Shown piece by piece: positions 1 through 7,070 of a stretch of DNA of 23,392 nt. The notes beneath the pieces were generated by a model, which was given only the letters and a program-made list of their open reading frames with translations, ran no database searches and was not told the origin of the DNA. This stretch comes from Burkholderiaceae bacterium (lineage in GTDB: Bacteria > Pseudomonadota > Gammaproteobacteria > Burkholderiales > Burkholderiaceae). The DNA is taken from the NCBI GenBank assembly GCA_947373615.1, contig CANBYN010000005.1:1-23392 (forward strand), read 5' to 3'. The position numbers and the translations under genes were made by a program. Positions within the stretch are counted from its first letter, which is position 1; each line of letters begins with the position of its first letter.

Positions 1-537
1 GCGGGTGGCGGTCTAAAAGAAGCGGCCATTCGGGCTGCTCAAGGTGTTAGCTTGGCTGGCAGCACTAACTTTTTAGACTTTACGAAAGCCTCCTTTGAAA
101 ATGCTGCGATGGCAAAAGTGTCTTCCTCTGCACAAGAGGCAATGAAGATGTCTTATCTTCAAAAAGGCGACATTATTGTTGCGAACGTCTATGAATTGCT
201 TGCGCAAGCACAAAATCAAGTCAAAGCAATGCGTTACTCTGGATATAGACCGCCCATCCAAACCTTAATTCCGGTTGGCGGTCGCTCTGTTGCCGCTACA
301 GTGATGGGTCAAGTAGTAAATATGCGCGACGGTGGATTTATCTCAGAGCACGATGCTCACATTGCACAGAAAATTATCGAGATTATTACTGGCGGTGATG
401 TCGATGCAGGAACGCTGGTTACCGAAGAATGGCTACTCAAGCTAGAACGTCAAGCCTTTGTGGATTTAATTGGACACCCTAAATCCATGGAACGGATTAT
501 GGGCATTCTCCAAAATGGCAAACCCGTTAGAAACTAA
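1..537 (+). CDS. 3-hydroxyacyl-CoA dehydrogenase (FadB/FadN-like), C-terminal part; 5' end outside window
   Basis: The open frame runs from the first base of the window to a TAA at 535-537 and encodes the last 178 residues of a larger protein. The tail, ending in ERIMGILQNGKPVRN, closely resembles the C-terminus of bacterial fused 3-hydroxyacyl-CoA dehydrogenase/enoyl-CoA hydratase proteins of the FadN type, as I remember the family. These oxidise L-3-hydroxyacyl-CoA to 3-ketoacyl-CoA with NAD in the cytoplasm. The NAD-binding Rossmann part would lie upstream of the window, so catalytic residues cannot be checked. A thiolase starts 16 bp downstream, which fits a beta-oxidation operon in which the ketoacyl product is passed to the next enzyme. 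An internal TTG at 52 is not a real start because coding continues upstream of it. Confidence 0.85.
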   Translation, partial: AGGGLKEAAIRAAQGVSLAGSTNFLDFTKASFENAAMAKVSSSAQEAMKMSYLQKGDIIVANVYELLAQAQNQVKAMRYSGYRPPIQTLIPVGGRSVAATVMGQVVNMRDGGFISEHDAHIAQKIIEIITGGDVDAGTLVTEEWLLKLERQAFVDLIGHPKSMERIMGILQNGKPVRN

Positions 538-553
538 TTACCGAGAAATCACC

Positions 554-1750
554 ATGAAAAATATCCAAGACGCATACATTGTTGCTGCCACTAGAAGTGC
601 TGTTGGTAAATCAGGTCGGGGTTCATTAAAAAATACTCGACCAGATGACTTGCTAGGCAATGCCTTAAAACATGTCCTTACACAAGTACCCTCACTTGAC
701 CCCGCGGCTATTGAAGACGCTATTATTGGCTGCGCAATGCCAGAAGCACAGCAAGGACTCAATATCGCTCGCATTGGGCTTCTATTGGGCGGCCTTCCAA
801 ATACTATAGGCGGGATTACTGTAAATCGCTTTTGTTCTTCGGGCTTAAATGCCATTGCAATGGCTGCTGATCGTATACGAGTAGGTGAGGCTGACATCAT
901 GATTGCCGGAGGAGTGGAATCCATGAGCATGGTTCCTATGGGTGGCAATACACCCTCCATGTCCCCAGAAATATTCATTGGAGATGAAAATATTGGGATT
1001 GCTTACGGCATGGGATTAACTGCTGAAAAAGTAGCCCAGCAATGGAAAGTAAGCCGCGATGATCAAGACGCTTTTGCATTAGGCTCTCATCAGAAAGCGA
1101 TTGCGGCACAAGCAGCTGGCGAATTTAACTCTGAAATCTTCCCTGTCAAGATCGCCAATCGCACTACCAACATTGACAAAGGTGAGGTTGATATTCAATG
1201 GCGTGAATTTTCTAAAGATGAAGGCCCGAGAATTGATACGTCCTTAGAAGGTCTTGCTCGACTCAAATCTCCTTTTGCAGCAAAAGGCAGCGTTACGGCT
1301 GGCAATAGCTCGCAAACATCTGATGGCGCAGGAGTTCTAATCTTAGCCAGCGAAAAGGCAGTCAAGATGTTTGGTCTAACTCCCCTAGCCCGCTTTGTTA
1401 GCTTTGCCGTTAAAGGGGTGCCGCCAGAGATTATGGGTATCGGCCCTAAGGAAGCGATTCCTGCGGCCTTGAAATTAGCTGGTCTTAATCTACAAGATTT
1501 AGATTGGATTGAATTAAATGAAGCTTTTGCCGCGCAATCCTTGGCTGTTATGAGGGATTTGCAATTAGACCCGAGCAAAGTTAATCCCTTAGGAAGTGCC
1601 ATTGCTTTAGGGCATCCTTTAGGAGCTACTGGAGCAATTCGAGCAACTACCGCAATACATGCTTTGCAAAGAAGAAACTTAAAACATGCCATGGTGACGA
1701 TGTGTGTAGGTACTGGAATGGGCGCTGCTGGTATTTTTGAACGTTGTTAA
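554..1750 (+). CDS. Acetyl-CoA C-acyltransferase (3-ketoacyl-CoA thiolase)
   Basis: A 398-residue thiolase, a normal family length. It cleaves 3-ketoacyl-CoA with CoA to acetyl-CoA and a shortened acyl-CoA, the last beta-oxidation step. All catalytic elements are visible: the nucleophilic Cys94 in NRFCSSGLN, the NEAFA motif, His354 in GHPLGATGA, and the second catalytic Cys384 in CVGTGMG near the C-terminus. I chose the ATG at 554 (protein begins MKNIQDAYIVAATRSAVGKS) because thiolases normally start just before this IVxxxRTxxGK-like strand. An upstream in-frame ATG at 470 would overlap the preceding gene by 68 bp and add unconserved sequence. It probably shares an operon with the dehydrogenase upstream. 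The sequence alone does not separate a FadA-type from a biosynthetic thiolase; context favours degradation. Confidence 0.93.
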   Translation: MKNIQDAYIVAATRSAVGKSGRGSLKNTRPDDLLGNALKHVLTQVPSLDPAAIEDAIIGCAMPEAQQGLNIARIGLLLGGLPNTIGGITVNRFCSSGLNAIAMAADRIRVGEADIMIAGGVESMSMVPMGGNTPSMSPEIFIGDENIGIAYGMGLTAEKVAQQWKVSRDDQDAFALGSHQKAIAAQAAGEFNSEIFPVKIANRTTNIDKGEVDIQWREFSKDEGPRIDTSLEGLARLKSPFAAKGSVTAGNSSQTSDGAGVLILASEKAVKMFGLTPLARFVSFAVKGVPPEIMGIGPKEAIPAALKLAGLNLQDLDWIELNEAFAAQSLAVMRDLQLDPSKVNPLGSAIALGHPLGATGAIRATTAIHALQRRNLKHAMVTMCVGTGMGAAGIFERC

Positions 1751-1781
1751 TTGGTCTTACTAAATAATTAGAAACTTCAAA

Positions 1782-2237
1782 ATGCTGAATAAAAAATGGA
1801 TCCTATCAGTCTACCTTCTTGTCCTTGTTGCTGGAAATGCATATGCCCAAACTACCGATCCTGCGATTGGGGTATGGAAAACGATTGATGATAAAACCAA
1901 TCAACCCTCTTCCTTAATTAAGATTGAGGAAGTTAATGGTCTTTTAGAGGGCACCATCATCAAAACTTTCCCCGCCCCCAGTGTAACACCGCTAGTCTAT
2001 TGCAATCTTTGCAAGGGCGATAACAAAGATAAGCCTATCATTGGAATGAAAATCATGGGCGACCTCAAGAAAGATGCCGTCGGTGTTTGGTCGGGCGGGA
2101 AAATTTTAGACCCCAAAGAAGGTGAATACTATAAGGTCAAGCTGACTACCGAAGATGGTAAGAGGATGGACGTCCGTGGATATGTTGGGATTCCACTTTT
2201 AGGTCGTACCCAAGTTTGGTACAAAACTGAGCAGTAA
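1782..2237 (+). CDS. Exported DUF2147 family protein
   Basis: A 151-residue protein with a signal peptide: KK near the N-terminus, a hydrophobic stretch, and a likely cleavage after NAYA at about residue 22. The mature part begins with a DPAIGVWKT segment and continues with a small beta-rich domain ending in GRTQVWYKTEQ, the pattern I associate with DUF2147. A Cys pair lies in YCNLCKG. Family members are periplasmic or exported lipocalin-like proteins of unknown function, often found beside fatty-acid degradation genes in Burkholderiales. Here it lies 31 bp after the thiolase and 26 bp before a flavoprotein, all on one strand, so co-transcription is likely. A role in envelope handling of lipids would be pure inference. 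Confidence 0.8.
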   Translation: MLNKKWILSVYLLVLVAGNAYAQTTDPAIGVWKTIDDKTNQPSSLIKIEEVNGLLEGTIIKTFPAPSVTPLVYCNLCKGDNKDKPIIGMKIMGDLKKDAVGVWSGGKILDPKEGEYYKVKLTTEDGKRMDVRGYVGIPLLGRTQVWYKTEQ

Positions 2238-2263
2238 TCTATACCCAACTTATAAAGACCAAT

Positions 2264-3232
2264 ATGAGTAATCAACATCTTCCTGAAGTACTGCGTCAGC
2301 ATTTGTCTGGCGGCAACCTGCCTGTCATTGCCGCGCCTCTATTCATTATCAGTAATCCGAAATTGCTGATAGCGCAATGCATAGCTGGGGTAATAGGCTC
2401 GATGCCAGCGCTTAATGCTCGTCCTGCTGAACAGTTGGAAGAGTGGCTGCTTGAAATTACAACAACCTTAGATGCCTATAACCGAGAACACCCAAATAAA
2501 CCCGCTGCTCCATTTGCAATAAATCAGATCGTACATAAAAGCAATGACCGACTCGAGCATGACATGGCTCTGTGCGTAAAATATAAAGTCCCCATTATTA
2601 TTACCTCTCTGGGTGCGCGCGAAGAGATTAATATCGCTGCTCACAGCTATGGCGGAATCGTATTACATGACATCATCAACAATGCCTTTGCCAAAAAAGC
2701 AATTGAAAAAGGTGCTGATGGTTTAATTGCAGTGGCAGCAGGCGCTGGTGGTCACGCTGGTAGCAAAAGTCCGTTTGCAATAATTTCAGAAATTCGGGAA
2801 TGGTTTAAGGGGCCTTTGGTGCTAAGCGGTGCTATCGCTACTGGCGGCGCCATTTTGGCTGCACAGGCCATCGGTGCTGACTATGCCTATATTGGCTCTG
2901 CATTTATCGCTACCGAGGAAGCGCGTGCGAATGAAGCCTATAAGCAAGCTGTAGTAGATTGCAACTCAGATGATGTTGTGTTGAGCAATCTATTTACAGG
3001 CGTATCAGGGAACTATCTAGCTCCATCAATCCGTAATGCTGGATTAGATCCAGACAATCTCCCAAAAAGCGATCCTAGCAAAATGAACTTTGGCGGTGAT
3101 GCCCAAAAAGCCTGGAAGGACATATGGGGTTGCGGTCAAGGTATCGGTGCTGTCAAAGCGGTTGTTTCTACAAGGCTATTGGTTGAGCGCTTAAAAACTG
3201 AATATGACCAAACTAAAGCGAACTTACTTTAA
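2264..3232 (+). CDS. Nitronate monooxygenase family FMN oxidoreductase
   Basis: A 322-residue TIM-barrel flavoprotein of the nitronate monooxygenase (2-nitropropane dioxygenase) family. Features seen are an N-terminal PVIAAPLFIIS strand, a GVIGSMPALN turn, the His164-containing AAGAGGHAG loop that binds phosphate and carries the family's catalytic histidine, and the FMN phosphate-binding stretch around GAIATGGAILAAQAIGAD. Characterised members oxidise alkyl nitronates such as propionate-3-nitronate using FMN and oxygen; others are FMN-dependent enoyl reductase-like proteins. Its place between a thiolase and a crotonase suggests co-expression with fatty-acid degradation and leaves open a role on an acyl-CoA-derived substrate. 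The start ATG fits a short AAAGACC upstream sequence that is only a weak ribosome binding site. Confidence 0.85.
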   Translation: MSNQHLPEVLRQHLSGGNLPVIAAPLFIISNPKLLIAQCIAGVIGSMPALNARPAEQLEEWLLEITTTLDAYNREHPNKPAAPFAINQIVHKSNDRLEHDMALCVKYKVPIIITSLGAREEINIAAHSYGGIVLHDIINNAFAKKAIEKGADGLIAVAAGAGGHAGSKSPFAIISEIREWFKGPLVLSGAIATGGAILAAQAIGADYAYIGSAFIATEEARANEAYKQAVVDCNSDDVVLSNLFTGVSGNYLAPSIRNAGLDPDNLPKSDPSKMNFGGDAQKAWKDIWGCGQGIGAVKAVVSTRLLVERLKTEYDQTKANLL

Positions 3233-3250
3233 GGTACTGTGTAACCTCTT

Positions 3251-4015
3251 ATGATTTCTCATCATTTAGCAGATAGCATTCTCAAGATATTACTTAACCG
3301 TCCTGAGAAAAAAAATGCTTTCACGGTTTCAATGTATCAAGAGTTAACAAAGGTGCTAAGCGAAGGTGACCAAAACCCAGAGGTTAAAGTGATTCTGATT
3401 TCTGGTGCTGGCAATGCCTTCTCAGCTGGAAATGATATTGCTGATTTCATGAATTCCCCCATTACTCATGAAGATGCCCCACCAATTAATTTATTAAAAA
3501 TTCTTGCAGGACTTACAAAGCCTCTAATCGCCGCAGTGGATGGTGTTGCTGTTGGTATTGGCGCAACCATGATATTTCATTGTGATTTGGTGTACGCACA
3601 AAAAGATGCGCGCTTTATATTTCCATTTGTCTCATTGGGATTAGTACCAGAAGGCGCCATTTCATTATTGCTGCCACGTCTAATTGGTCATCAACGTGCA
3701 AGTGAAATACTTTTATTTGGCGAAGCTTTAAGTGCCGAGGATGCGCATCAAGTTGGCTTTATAAACAAGGTGATATTGGAACCATCGGCGCTACCCTACG
3801 CAGAGCAGAGAGCCAAAAAACTTACCGCTCTATCCTCGGGATCTATTATGAATACCAAATCCCTCTTAAAAGGGATTGCACTCAAGAAAGAAGTGCTCCA
3901 TCAAATTGAGGTTGAGGGCAAGCTTTTCGTCGATAGGCTGCATGGACCAGCAGCTAAGGAGGCGCTGATTGCCTTTTTGGAAAAGCGCACGCCAAATTTT
4001 GAAGGGCTAGAGTAA
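3251..4015 (+). CDS. Crotonase-fold enoyl-CoA hydratase/isomerase, ECI2-like
   Basis: A 254-residue crotonase-superfamily protein. The CoA oxyanion-hole segments are present (FSAGNDIADF near residues 57-66 and GVAVGIGATM near 98-107). The two glutamates of classical enoyl-CoA hydratase are missing: the first is T106 in GIGATM, and the second position lies in FPFVSLG without an acid. Instead there is Glu134 in LGLVPEGA, where peroxisomal delta3,delta2-enoyl-CoA isomerases (Eci1p type, LGLVTEG) have their catalytic base. I therefore favour an isomerase that moves double bonds of unsaturated fatty acids into the beta-oxidation path, over a plain hydratase. It is 18 bp after the flavoprotein gene and is the last gene of the plus-strand operon. 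Confidence 0.82.
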   Translation: MISHHLADSILKILLNRPEKKNAFTVSMYQELTKVLSEGDQNPEVKVILISGAGNAFSAGNDIADFMNSPITHEDAPPINLLKILAGLTKPLIAAVDGVAVGIGATMIFHCDLVYAQKDARFIFPFVSLGLVPEGAISLLLPRLIGHQRASEILLFGEALSAEDAHQVGFINKVILEPSALPYAEQRAKKLTALSSGSIMNTKSLLKGIALKKEVLHQIEVEGKLFVDRLHGPAAKEALIAFLEKRTPNFEGLE

Positions 4016-4054
4016 GTGATATTTCTAATTACTAAAAATCTCCAGTCTATACAC

Positions 4055-4091
4055 CTTGAAAATATCAAGTAATTTACGATTAACGGTAAAT
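4055..4091. other. Two small adjacent inverted repeats between convergent genes
   Basis: In the 109-bp gap between two convergent genes lie CTTGA-N5-TCAAG (4055-4069) and ATTTAC-N8-GTAAAT (4072-4091). Both are AT-rich, and neither is followed by a long T-run on either strand. They may help end transcription from both sides, but this is weak. No other terminator is apparent in this gap. Confidence 0.25.
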
Positions 4092-4124
4092 CAGTCTAGC
4101 CTCTAAGGAATGTCCCCCTGAAGA

Positions 4125-4688
4125 TTAATCGACTAGAACTTTACTTAAAACACTTAAAAAAAGTTCTTGTCCATGATTTACCTTCTGATGCCACTCATCC
4201 CCAGCATCTTCGTTCGCTTCATCGGTTATATATTTGAACGAGCGCCAAGGAATATTAAATTGATGTGCAACAGCAGCAATTGCAAATAACTCCATATCTA
4301 CTATATCTATATTCTGAGCGAGCAGCCATTCATCTTGTGCAGATACAAAGCTGTCCCCGGAGCCGCAGATGTACTTACCGTCGACCGCTAGATATTCGCA
4401 GGGATGTGGGCAAAAAGGTGTTTGACCACGCGGTGCAAGAGGCTCAGCCATCATGTCACGTTGGATAACTTTGCCTACCTCAAGCAATCCACTTAGACGG
4501 GGGTTTATTTTTCCTGCAGTACCAAAATTTATAATGCTGCGTGGATTAAATTGATGAATCGCTTTAGCAGTAGCCAACGTAGCATTAATTTTACCGATGC
4601 CTGAATAGATTATCTGAACACCCGTAGGAAGAGCTTCTCGCTTGAGCTCAGACTCCAATGCGGTGATAATTAGTAGTTCTGCATTCAT
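4125..4688 (-). CDS. 5'-methylthioadenosine/S-adenosylhomocysteine nucleosidase-like protein
   Basis: A 187-residue protein of the purine phosphorylase/nucleosidase (PNP_UDP) superfamily. Three residues match the E. coli MTA/SAH nucleosidase active site in motif and spacing: Glu12 in TALESE, Glu133 in VDMELFAIA, and Asp156 in YITDEANE. Such enzymes split the glycosidic bond of methylthioadenosine and S-adenosylhomocysteine, releasing adenine. At 187 residues it is shorter than the usual 230, with a compact middle section. I place the start at the ATG at 4688 rather than a TTG six codons upstream, because MNAELLIITALE matches the family N-terminus. The divergent neighbour is apt, which recycles adenine, the product of this reaction; that supports the assignment. 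Another nucleoside or nucleotide substrate cannot be excluded. Confidence 0.8.
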   Translation of the reverse strand: MNAELLIITALESELKREALPTGVQIIYSGIGKINATLATAKAIHQFNPRSIINFGTAGKINPRLSGLLEVGKVIQRDMMAEPLAPRGQTPFCPHPCEYLAVDGKYICGSGDSFVSAQDEWLLAQNIDIVDMELFAIAAVAHQFNIPWRSFKYITDEANEDAGDEWHQKVNHGQELFLSVLSKVLVD

Positions 4689-4708
4689 GGTTATAAGGCC
4701 TGGCAATA

Positions 4709-5227
4709 ATGAATTTATTAGATTATCTACCCGGAGTCCCAGACTTTCCGAAACCCGGAATTCTCTTTAGAGATATCTCCCCTTTGTTAGCACATCCCCC
4801 AGCATTTAAGGAGGCAGTTGCCCAACTTGAGGTACTGGCACGAGAGTTTGATTACACCCATATTTTAGGCATTGAGTCTCGTGGTTTTATTTTTGGCTCG
4901 GCCCTAGCCTTGCATACCCATAAAGGTTTGGTACTAGCCAGAAAACCTAATAAACTCCCCTTGGCAACCCATCGTGAATCCTATGGCCTCGAATATGGCG
5001 CAGATTCGTTAGAAATTCAGAAATACACCCTTCCAGAAGGCGCAAGAGTCCTTTTATTGGACGATGTTCTAGCCACAGGAGGCACGCTAATTGCAGCTAA
5101 TAAATTATTGCGCGGCGCTGGGTTTGAAGTTTGTGGTGCAATCACGCTATTAGAAATAGCCTTTCTGAATGGCAGCCAAGCACTGTCTCAAAACGGCATA
5201 TCAAATAAATCAGCAATAAAGAGCTAG
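4709..5227 (+). CDS. apt: Adenine phosphoribosyltransferase
   Basis: A 172-residue cytoplasmic enzyme that converts adenine and PRPP to AMP plus pyrophosphate. Diagnostic elements are the N-terminal PGVPDFPKPGILFRDI block, the ESRGFIFG loop at about residues 56-63, the RKPNKLP segment, and the PRPP-binding motif VLLLDDVLATGGTL at 114-127. The length is normal for the family. AAGG about nine bases before the ATG is a plausible ribosome binding site. It starts only 20 bp from the oppositely oriented nucleosidase gene, so its promoter must lie in that short gap or inside the neighbour's coding region. The C-terminal tail (NGSQALSQNGISNKSAIKS) looks unstructured and is probably not conserved. Confidence 0.95.
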   Translation: MNLLDYLPGVPDFPKPGILFRDISPLLAHPPAFKEAVAQLEVLAREFDYTHILGIESRGFIFGSALALHTHKGLVLARKPNKLPLATHRESYGLEYGADSLEIQKYTLPEGARVLLLDDVLATGGTLIAANKLLRGAGFEVCGAITLLEIAFLNGSQALSQNGISNKSAIKS

Positions 5228-5248
5228 GTAAAACCCATAAGCCAATCA

Positions 5249-5530
5249 TTAGATCAGTTTTTTAGCGCTCTTGATCAGCTTAACTGTTCCCCAACCTATT
5301 GAGAGCGCTTTACTGGCAAGCTTAGGCTTGTAATGGGCGAGAGCTGCAAATGCGGTAGTCCATATAAATGGATTTCCTTTTAGAAAGTGAAAAGCATCGA
5401 CCCCTTTATCAGCCCACGAGAGTGGCTTTTCCCAAACTTCAAATTGATTTGCAAATGTCTTACGCGCGCGGTTAGCTTGGGCTTGTAATTCTGCTCGTCT
5501 AGCTTCTAAGGACTTTAGTTTTTCGTTCAT
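5249..5530 (-). CDS. YqjK-like protein
   Basis: A 93-residue basic protein with an N-terminal helical region (MNEKLKSLEARRAELQAQAN) and an aromatic, partly hydrophobic C-terminal half ending in KSAKKLI. It resembles the YqjK family that follows yqjD and yqjE in E. coli. I place the start at 5530, preceded by CGGAAA, ten bases after the yqjE-like stop; a frame open further upstream to 5626 overlaps yqjE and lacks family similarity. It is the last gene of the yqjD-yqjE-yqjK group. Function is unknown in any organism as far as I recall; the group is linked to stationary-phase or osmotic stress at the inner membrane. Confidence 0.75.
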   Translation of the reverse strand: MNEKLKSLEARRAELQAQANRARKTFANQFEVWEKPLSWADKGVDAFHFLKGNPFIWTTAFAALAHYKPKLASKALSIGWGTVKLIKSAKKLI

Positions 5531-5540
5531 CAATTTCCGT

Positions 5541-5909
5541 TTACGAAGAAAGCTCTTCTTTATCTTTAGACAACTCAGCAATAGAGCCCTCGAATAATTT
5601 AGGCATCGTGCGTAATGATTGGGCAATTAGATAAGTCAAAAGTAAGCCAATAGATAAGAAGCCTACTGTAAGCAAGCCCAGCGCCATCATGCGATTAGTT
5701 TCCCAGCTATAAATCACAATCAATAAAGCCAACATGACTAAGCCGAAAAATACAAAAAATAAGGCACTAATAATCATCACCAACAGGTGAATGAATTTGC
5801 TTCTAGCAATTTGGACATCGACGGATAAAAGCTCTAAACGCGTTTGCGCAATTGATGCGCCAGTGGCAACAAGACCCTTAATCGAAGAGAGTAAATTTTC
5901 TTGAGACAT
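5541..5909 (-). CDS. YqjE-like inner membrane protein (phage holin 3_6 superfamily)
   Basis: A 122-residue membrane protein. An amphipathic N-terminal region (about residues 1-40) is followed by two predicted transmembrane helices around 41-67 and 74-96, then a charged cytoplasmic tail ending EELSS. This architecture matches the YqjE / phage-holin-like family (Pfam Phage_holin_3_6), a name based on topology rather than lytic function. It begins six bases after the yqjD-like stop and ends ten bases before yqjK, so the three are co-translated on one mRNA. No prophage genes surround it, so a holin role is unlikely. A structural or stress role at the membrane is inferred from gene order only. Confidence 0.8.
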   Translation of the reverse strand: MSQENLLSSIKGLVATGASIAQTRLELLSVDVQIARSKFIHLLVMIISALFFVFFGLVMLALLIVIYSWETNRMMALGLLTVGFLSIGLLLTYLIAQSLRTMPKLFEGSIAELSKDKEELSS

Positions 5910-5915
5910 ATTGAA

Positions 5916-6257
5916 CTAGCGACGCCCGATAAAAAGGCCAATTAACAAGCCTAAGCCTGCCGCAACACCAACGGCCTCCCAAGGCTTACGATGAACAAAC
6001 TCATCAGCACCATCGGCGGCTGCCTTAGCTTTTTGCGCCAACTGACCTTCAACACTTGAAAGGCTTTCTTTTGCTCCCTCCAGTGTTTCAAGTGCCTTTG
6101 CTCTAATAGTTCCAATGGCCCCCTCATGGTGACCCTCAGTTGCATGAATTAATGCCTCTGCGTCAGCCAATAAGGCTTTGAATTCACCAATTAAATGATC
6201 TGTGCTTGATGAAGCATCTTCATGAGCCACAGTGTGGTCGGATTTCTTGGTAGTCAT
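5916..6257 (-). CDS. YqjD/ElaB family (DUF883) tail-anchored protein
   Basis: A 113-residue protein with a hydrophilic N-terminus, a long alanine- and glutamate-rich helix (about residues 20-88), and a single C-terminal hydrophobic segment with glycine zipper spacing (VGVAAGLGLLIGLFIGRR). This is the hallmark of the ElaB/YqjD/YgaM family. E. coli YqjD is an inner-membrane tail-anchored protein reported to bind ribosomes in stationary phase; the same activity here is inference. AGGGAT lies about nine bases upstream of the ATG. It leads the yqjD-yqjE-yqjK set and lies 30 bp downstream of the Smr-like gene on the same strand. Confidence 0.88.
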   Translation of the reverse strand: MTTKKSDHTVAHEDASSSTDHLIGEFKALLADAEALIHATEGHHEGAIGTIRAKALETLEGAKESLSSVEGQLAQKAKAAADGADEFVHRKPWEAVGVAAGLGLLIGLFIGRR

Positions 6258-6287
6258 TTAAGCGATCCCTATGTATATAAAGCTATT

Positions 6288-6749
6288 CTAAGCACTTCTT
6301 GCATGAGTACCTAGCAATAAAACTGTCACGCCTGAATTACCCTCTTTAAAGCGCTGAAGGTATTGCTTTAAGCCTGGTCGTCTTTTTAATAAGCTATGGT
6401 ATGCAGGGCTTCCATAAGCCACTTCCTCGCCAAAGTAATAATCCTCTACGCGATCTGAATAACGATTATTTACAAGCGCATCATGAATGGCCCATTTGAT
6501 CCGGCCACCCTTTCCACTGGACCCATAACCATGGATTAACACAACGGTCCTGATTCCGATCTCTATGGACTTACGCAAGTACTCCGTCAATAGCTCTAAT
6601 GCTTCTTCTACATAGGGGCCATCTTGCTTGATATTGATCTCGACAGTATCAGAACTCAAAATCGGCAATTGATCAGAACCGCAATGCGGGCACTGATTAA
6701 ACAAGGCCCGTGCATTCCCACAATCTGGGCATTCAGCGGAATAAGGCAT
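6288..6749 (-). CDS. Zinc-ribbon protein with Smr-like domain
   Basis: A 153-residue protein in two parts. Residues 1-25 hold two CxxC knuckles (Cys7/Cys10 and Cys20/Cys23), as in a rubredoxin-like zinc ribbon. Residues about 35-150 resemble the Smr domain: a VEINIKQDG strand, a helix, then VVLIHGYGSSGKGG (69-82), corresponding to the LxxIHGxGxGxLr loop, and a C-terminal strand VTVLLLG. Smr domains bind nucleic acids and several are endonucleases acting on mRNA of collided ribosomes or on branched DNA. The usual HGxG core is present; the DxH-type acidic motif of nucleolytic Smr proteins is not obvious, so activity is uncertain. It lies 20 bp after the exported protein gene. No strong ribosome binding site is seen. 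Confidence 0.6.
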   Translation of the reverse strand: MPYSAECPDCGNARALFNQCPHCGSDQLPILSSDTVEINIKQDGPYVEEALELLTEYLRKSIEIGIRTVVLIHGYGSSGKGGRIKWAIHDALVNNRYSDRVEDYYFGEEVAYGSPAYHSLLKRRPGLKQYLQRFKEGNSGVTVLLLGTHARSA

Positions 6750-6769
6750 CTGACTAACTTAGTGAATAT

Positions 6770-7069
6770 TTAGGAGCAGTACTTACCCTCCAATATTGTC
6801 ACATCGGTTGCTTTGTCATCGACCATTTGATTAAGAGTTTTCTGAGCTACATCACGATTTTCTTGAGTTTTAAGATGCGTATTGATCAGACTCGATACAT
6901 CTTTACGAATCGAAGCATTGCCATAACGCAAACCCTTCAATGTAGACACCGCCTCTGCAGAAATATTACACTGCTGATTTACTAACTCAGAAGAATCTGA
7001 CGACTTGGTATTTGCATACGCAAATGCAGCCACAGAAATTGATACAGCTGCTATTAAAGTCTTTTTCAT
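6770..7069 (-). CDS. Small exported protein of unknown function
   Basis: A 99-residue protein I do not recognise. It has a clear Sec signal peptide (KK, hydrophobic core, AFAYA with probable cleavage near residue 19). The mature part is small and helical, with Cys34 and Cys98 as the only cysteines; in the periplasm these could form a disulfide tying the two ends together. The start overlaps the control region of the preceding gene: its ATG follows the TAG of the small HTH gene by one base, and the ribosome binding site AAGGAA lies inside that gene's last codons. This arrangement implies translational coupling to the regulator-like gene. Confidence 0.75.
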   Translation of the reverse strand: MKKTLIAAVSISVAAFAYANTKSSDSSELVNQQCNISAEAVSTLKGLRYGNASIRKDVSSLINTHLKTQENRDVAQKTLNQMVDDKATDVTILEGKYCS

Positions 7070-7070
7070 C

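Noticed and set aside
470..553. Upstream in-frame start for the thiolase
   Set aside because: It overlaps the preceding dehydrogenase by 68 bp and adds residues not seen at thiolase N-termini; the ATG at 554 fits the family.
1195..1692. Long minus-strand frame opposite the thiolase
   Set aside because: It is a shadow of the thiolase, which has all family motifs; no ribosome binding site or protein similarity.
4055..4069. FNR-like box in the gap after the beta-oxidation operon
   Set aside because: CTTGA-N5-TCAAG has the wrong spacer (the TTGA and TCAA cores are one base too close) and it lies between convergent gene ends.
5531..5626. Upstream extension of the yqjK-like gene
   Set aside because: It overlaps yqjE in another frame; the ATG at 5530 has a ribosome binding site and the family start.
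5541..5909. Prophage holin
   Set aside because: The family name refers to fold; the gene order yqjD-yqjE-yqjK and lack of phage genes argue against a lysis role.
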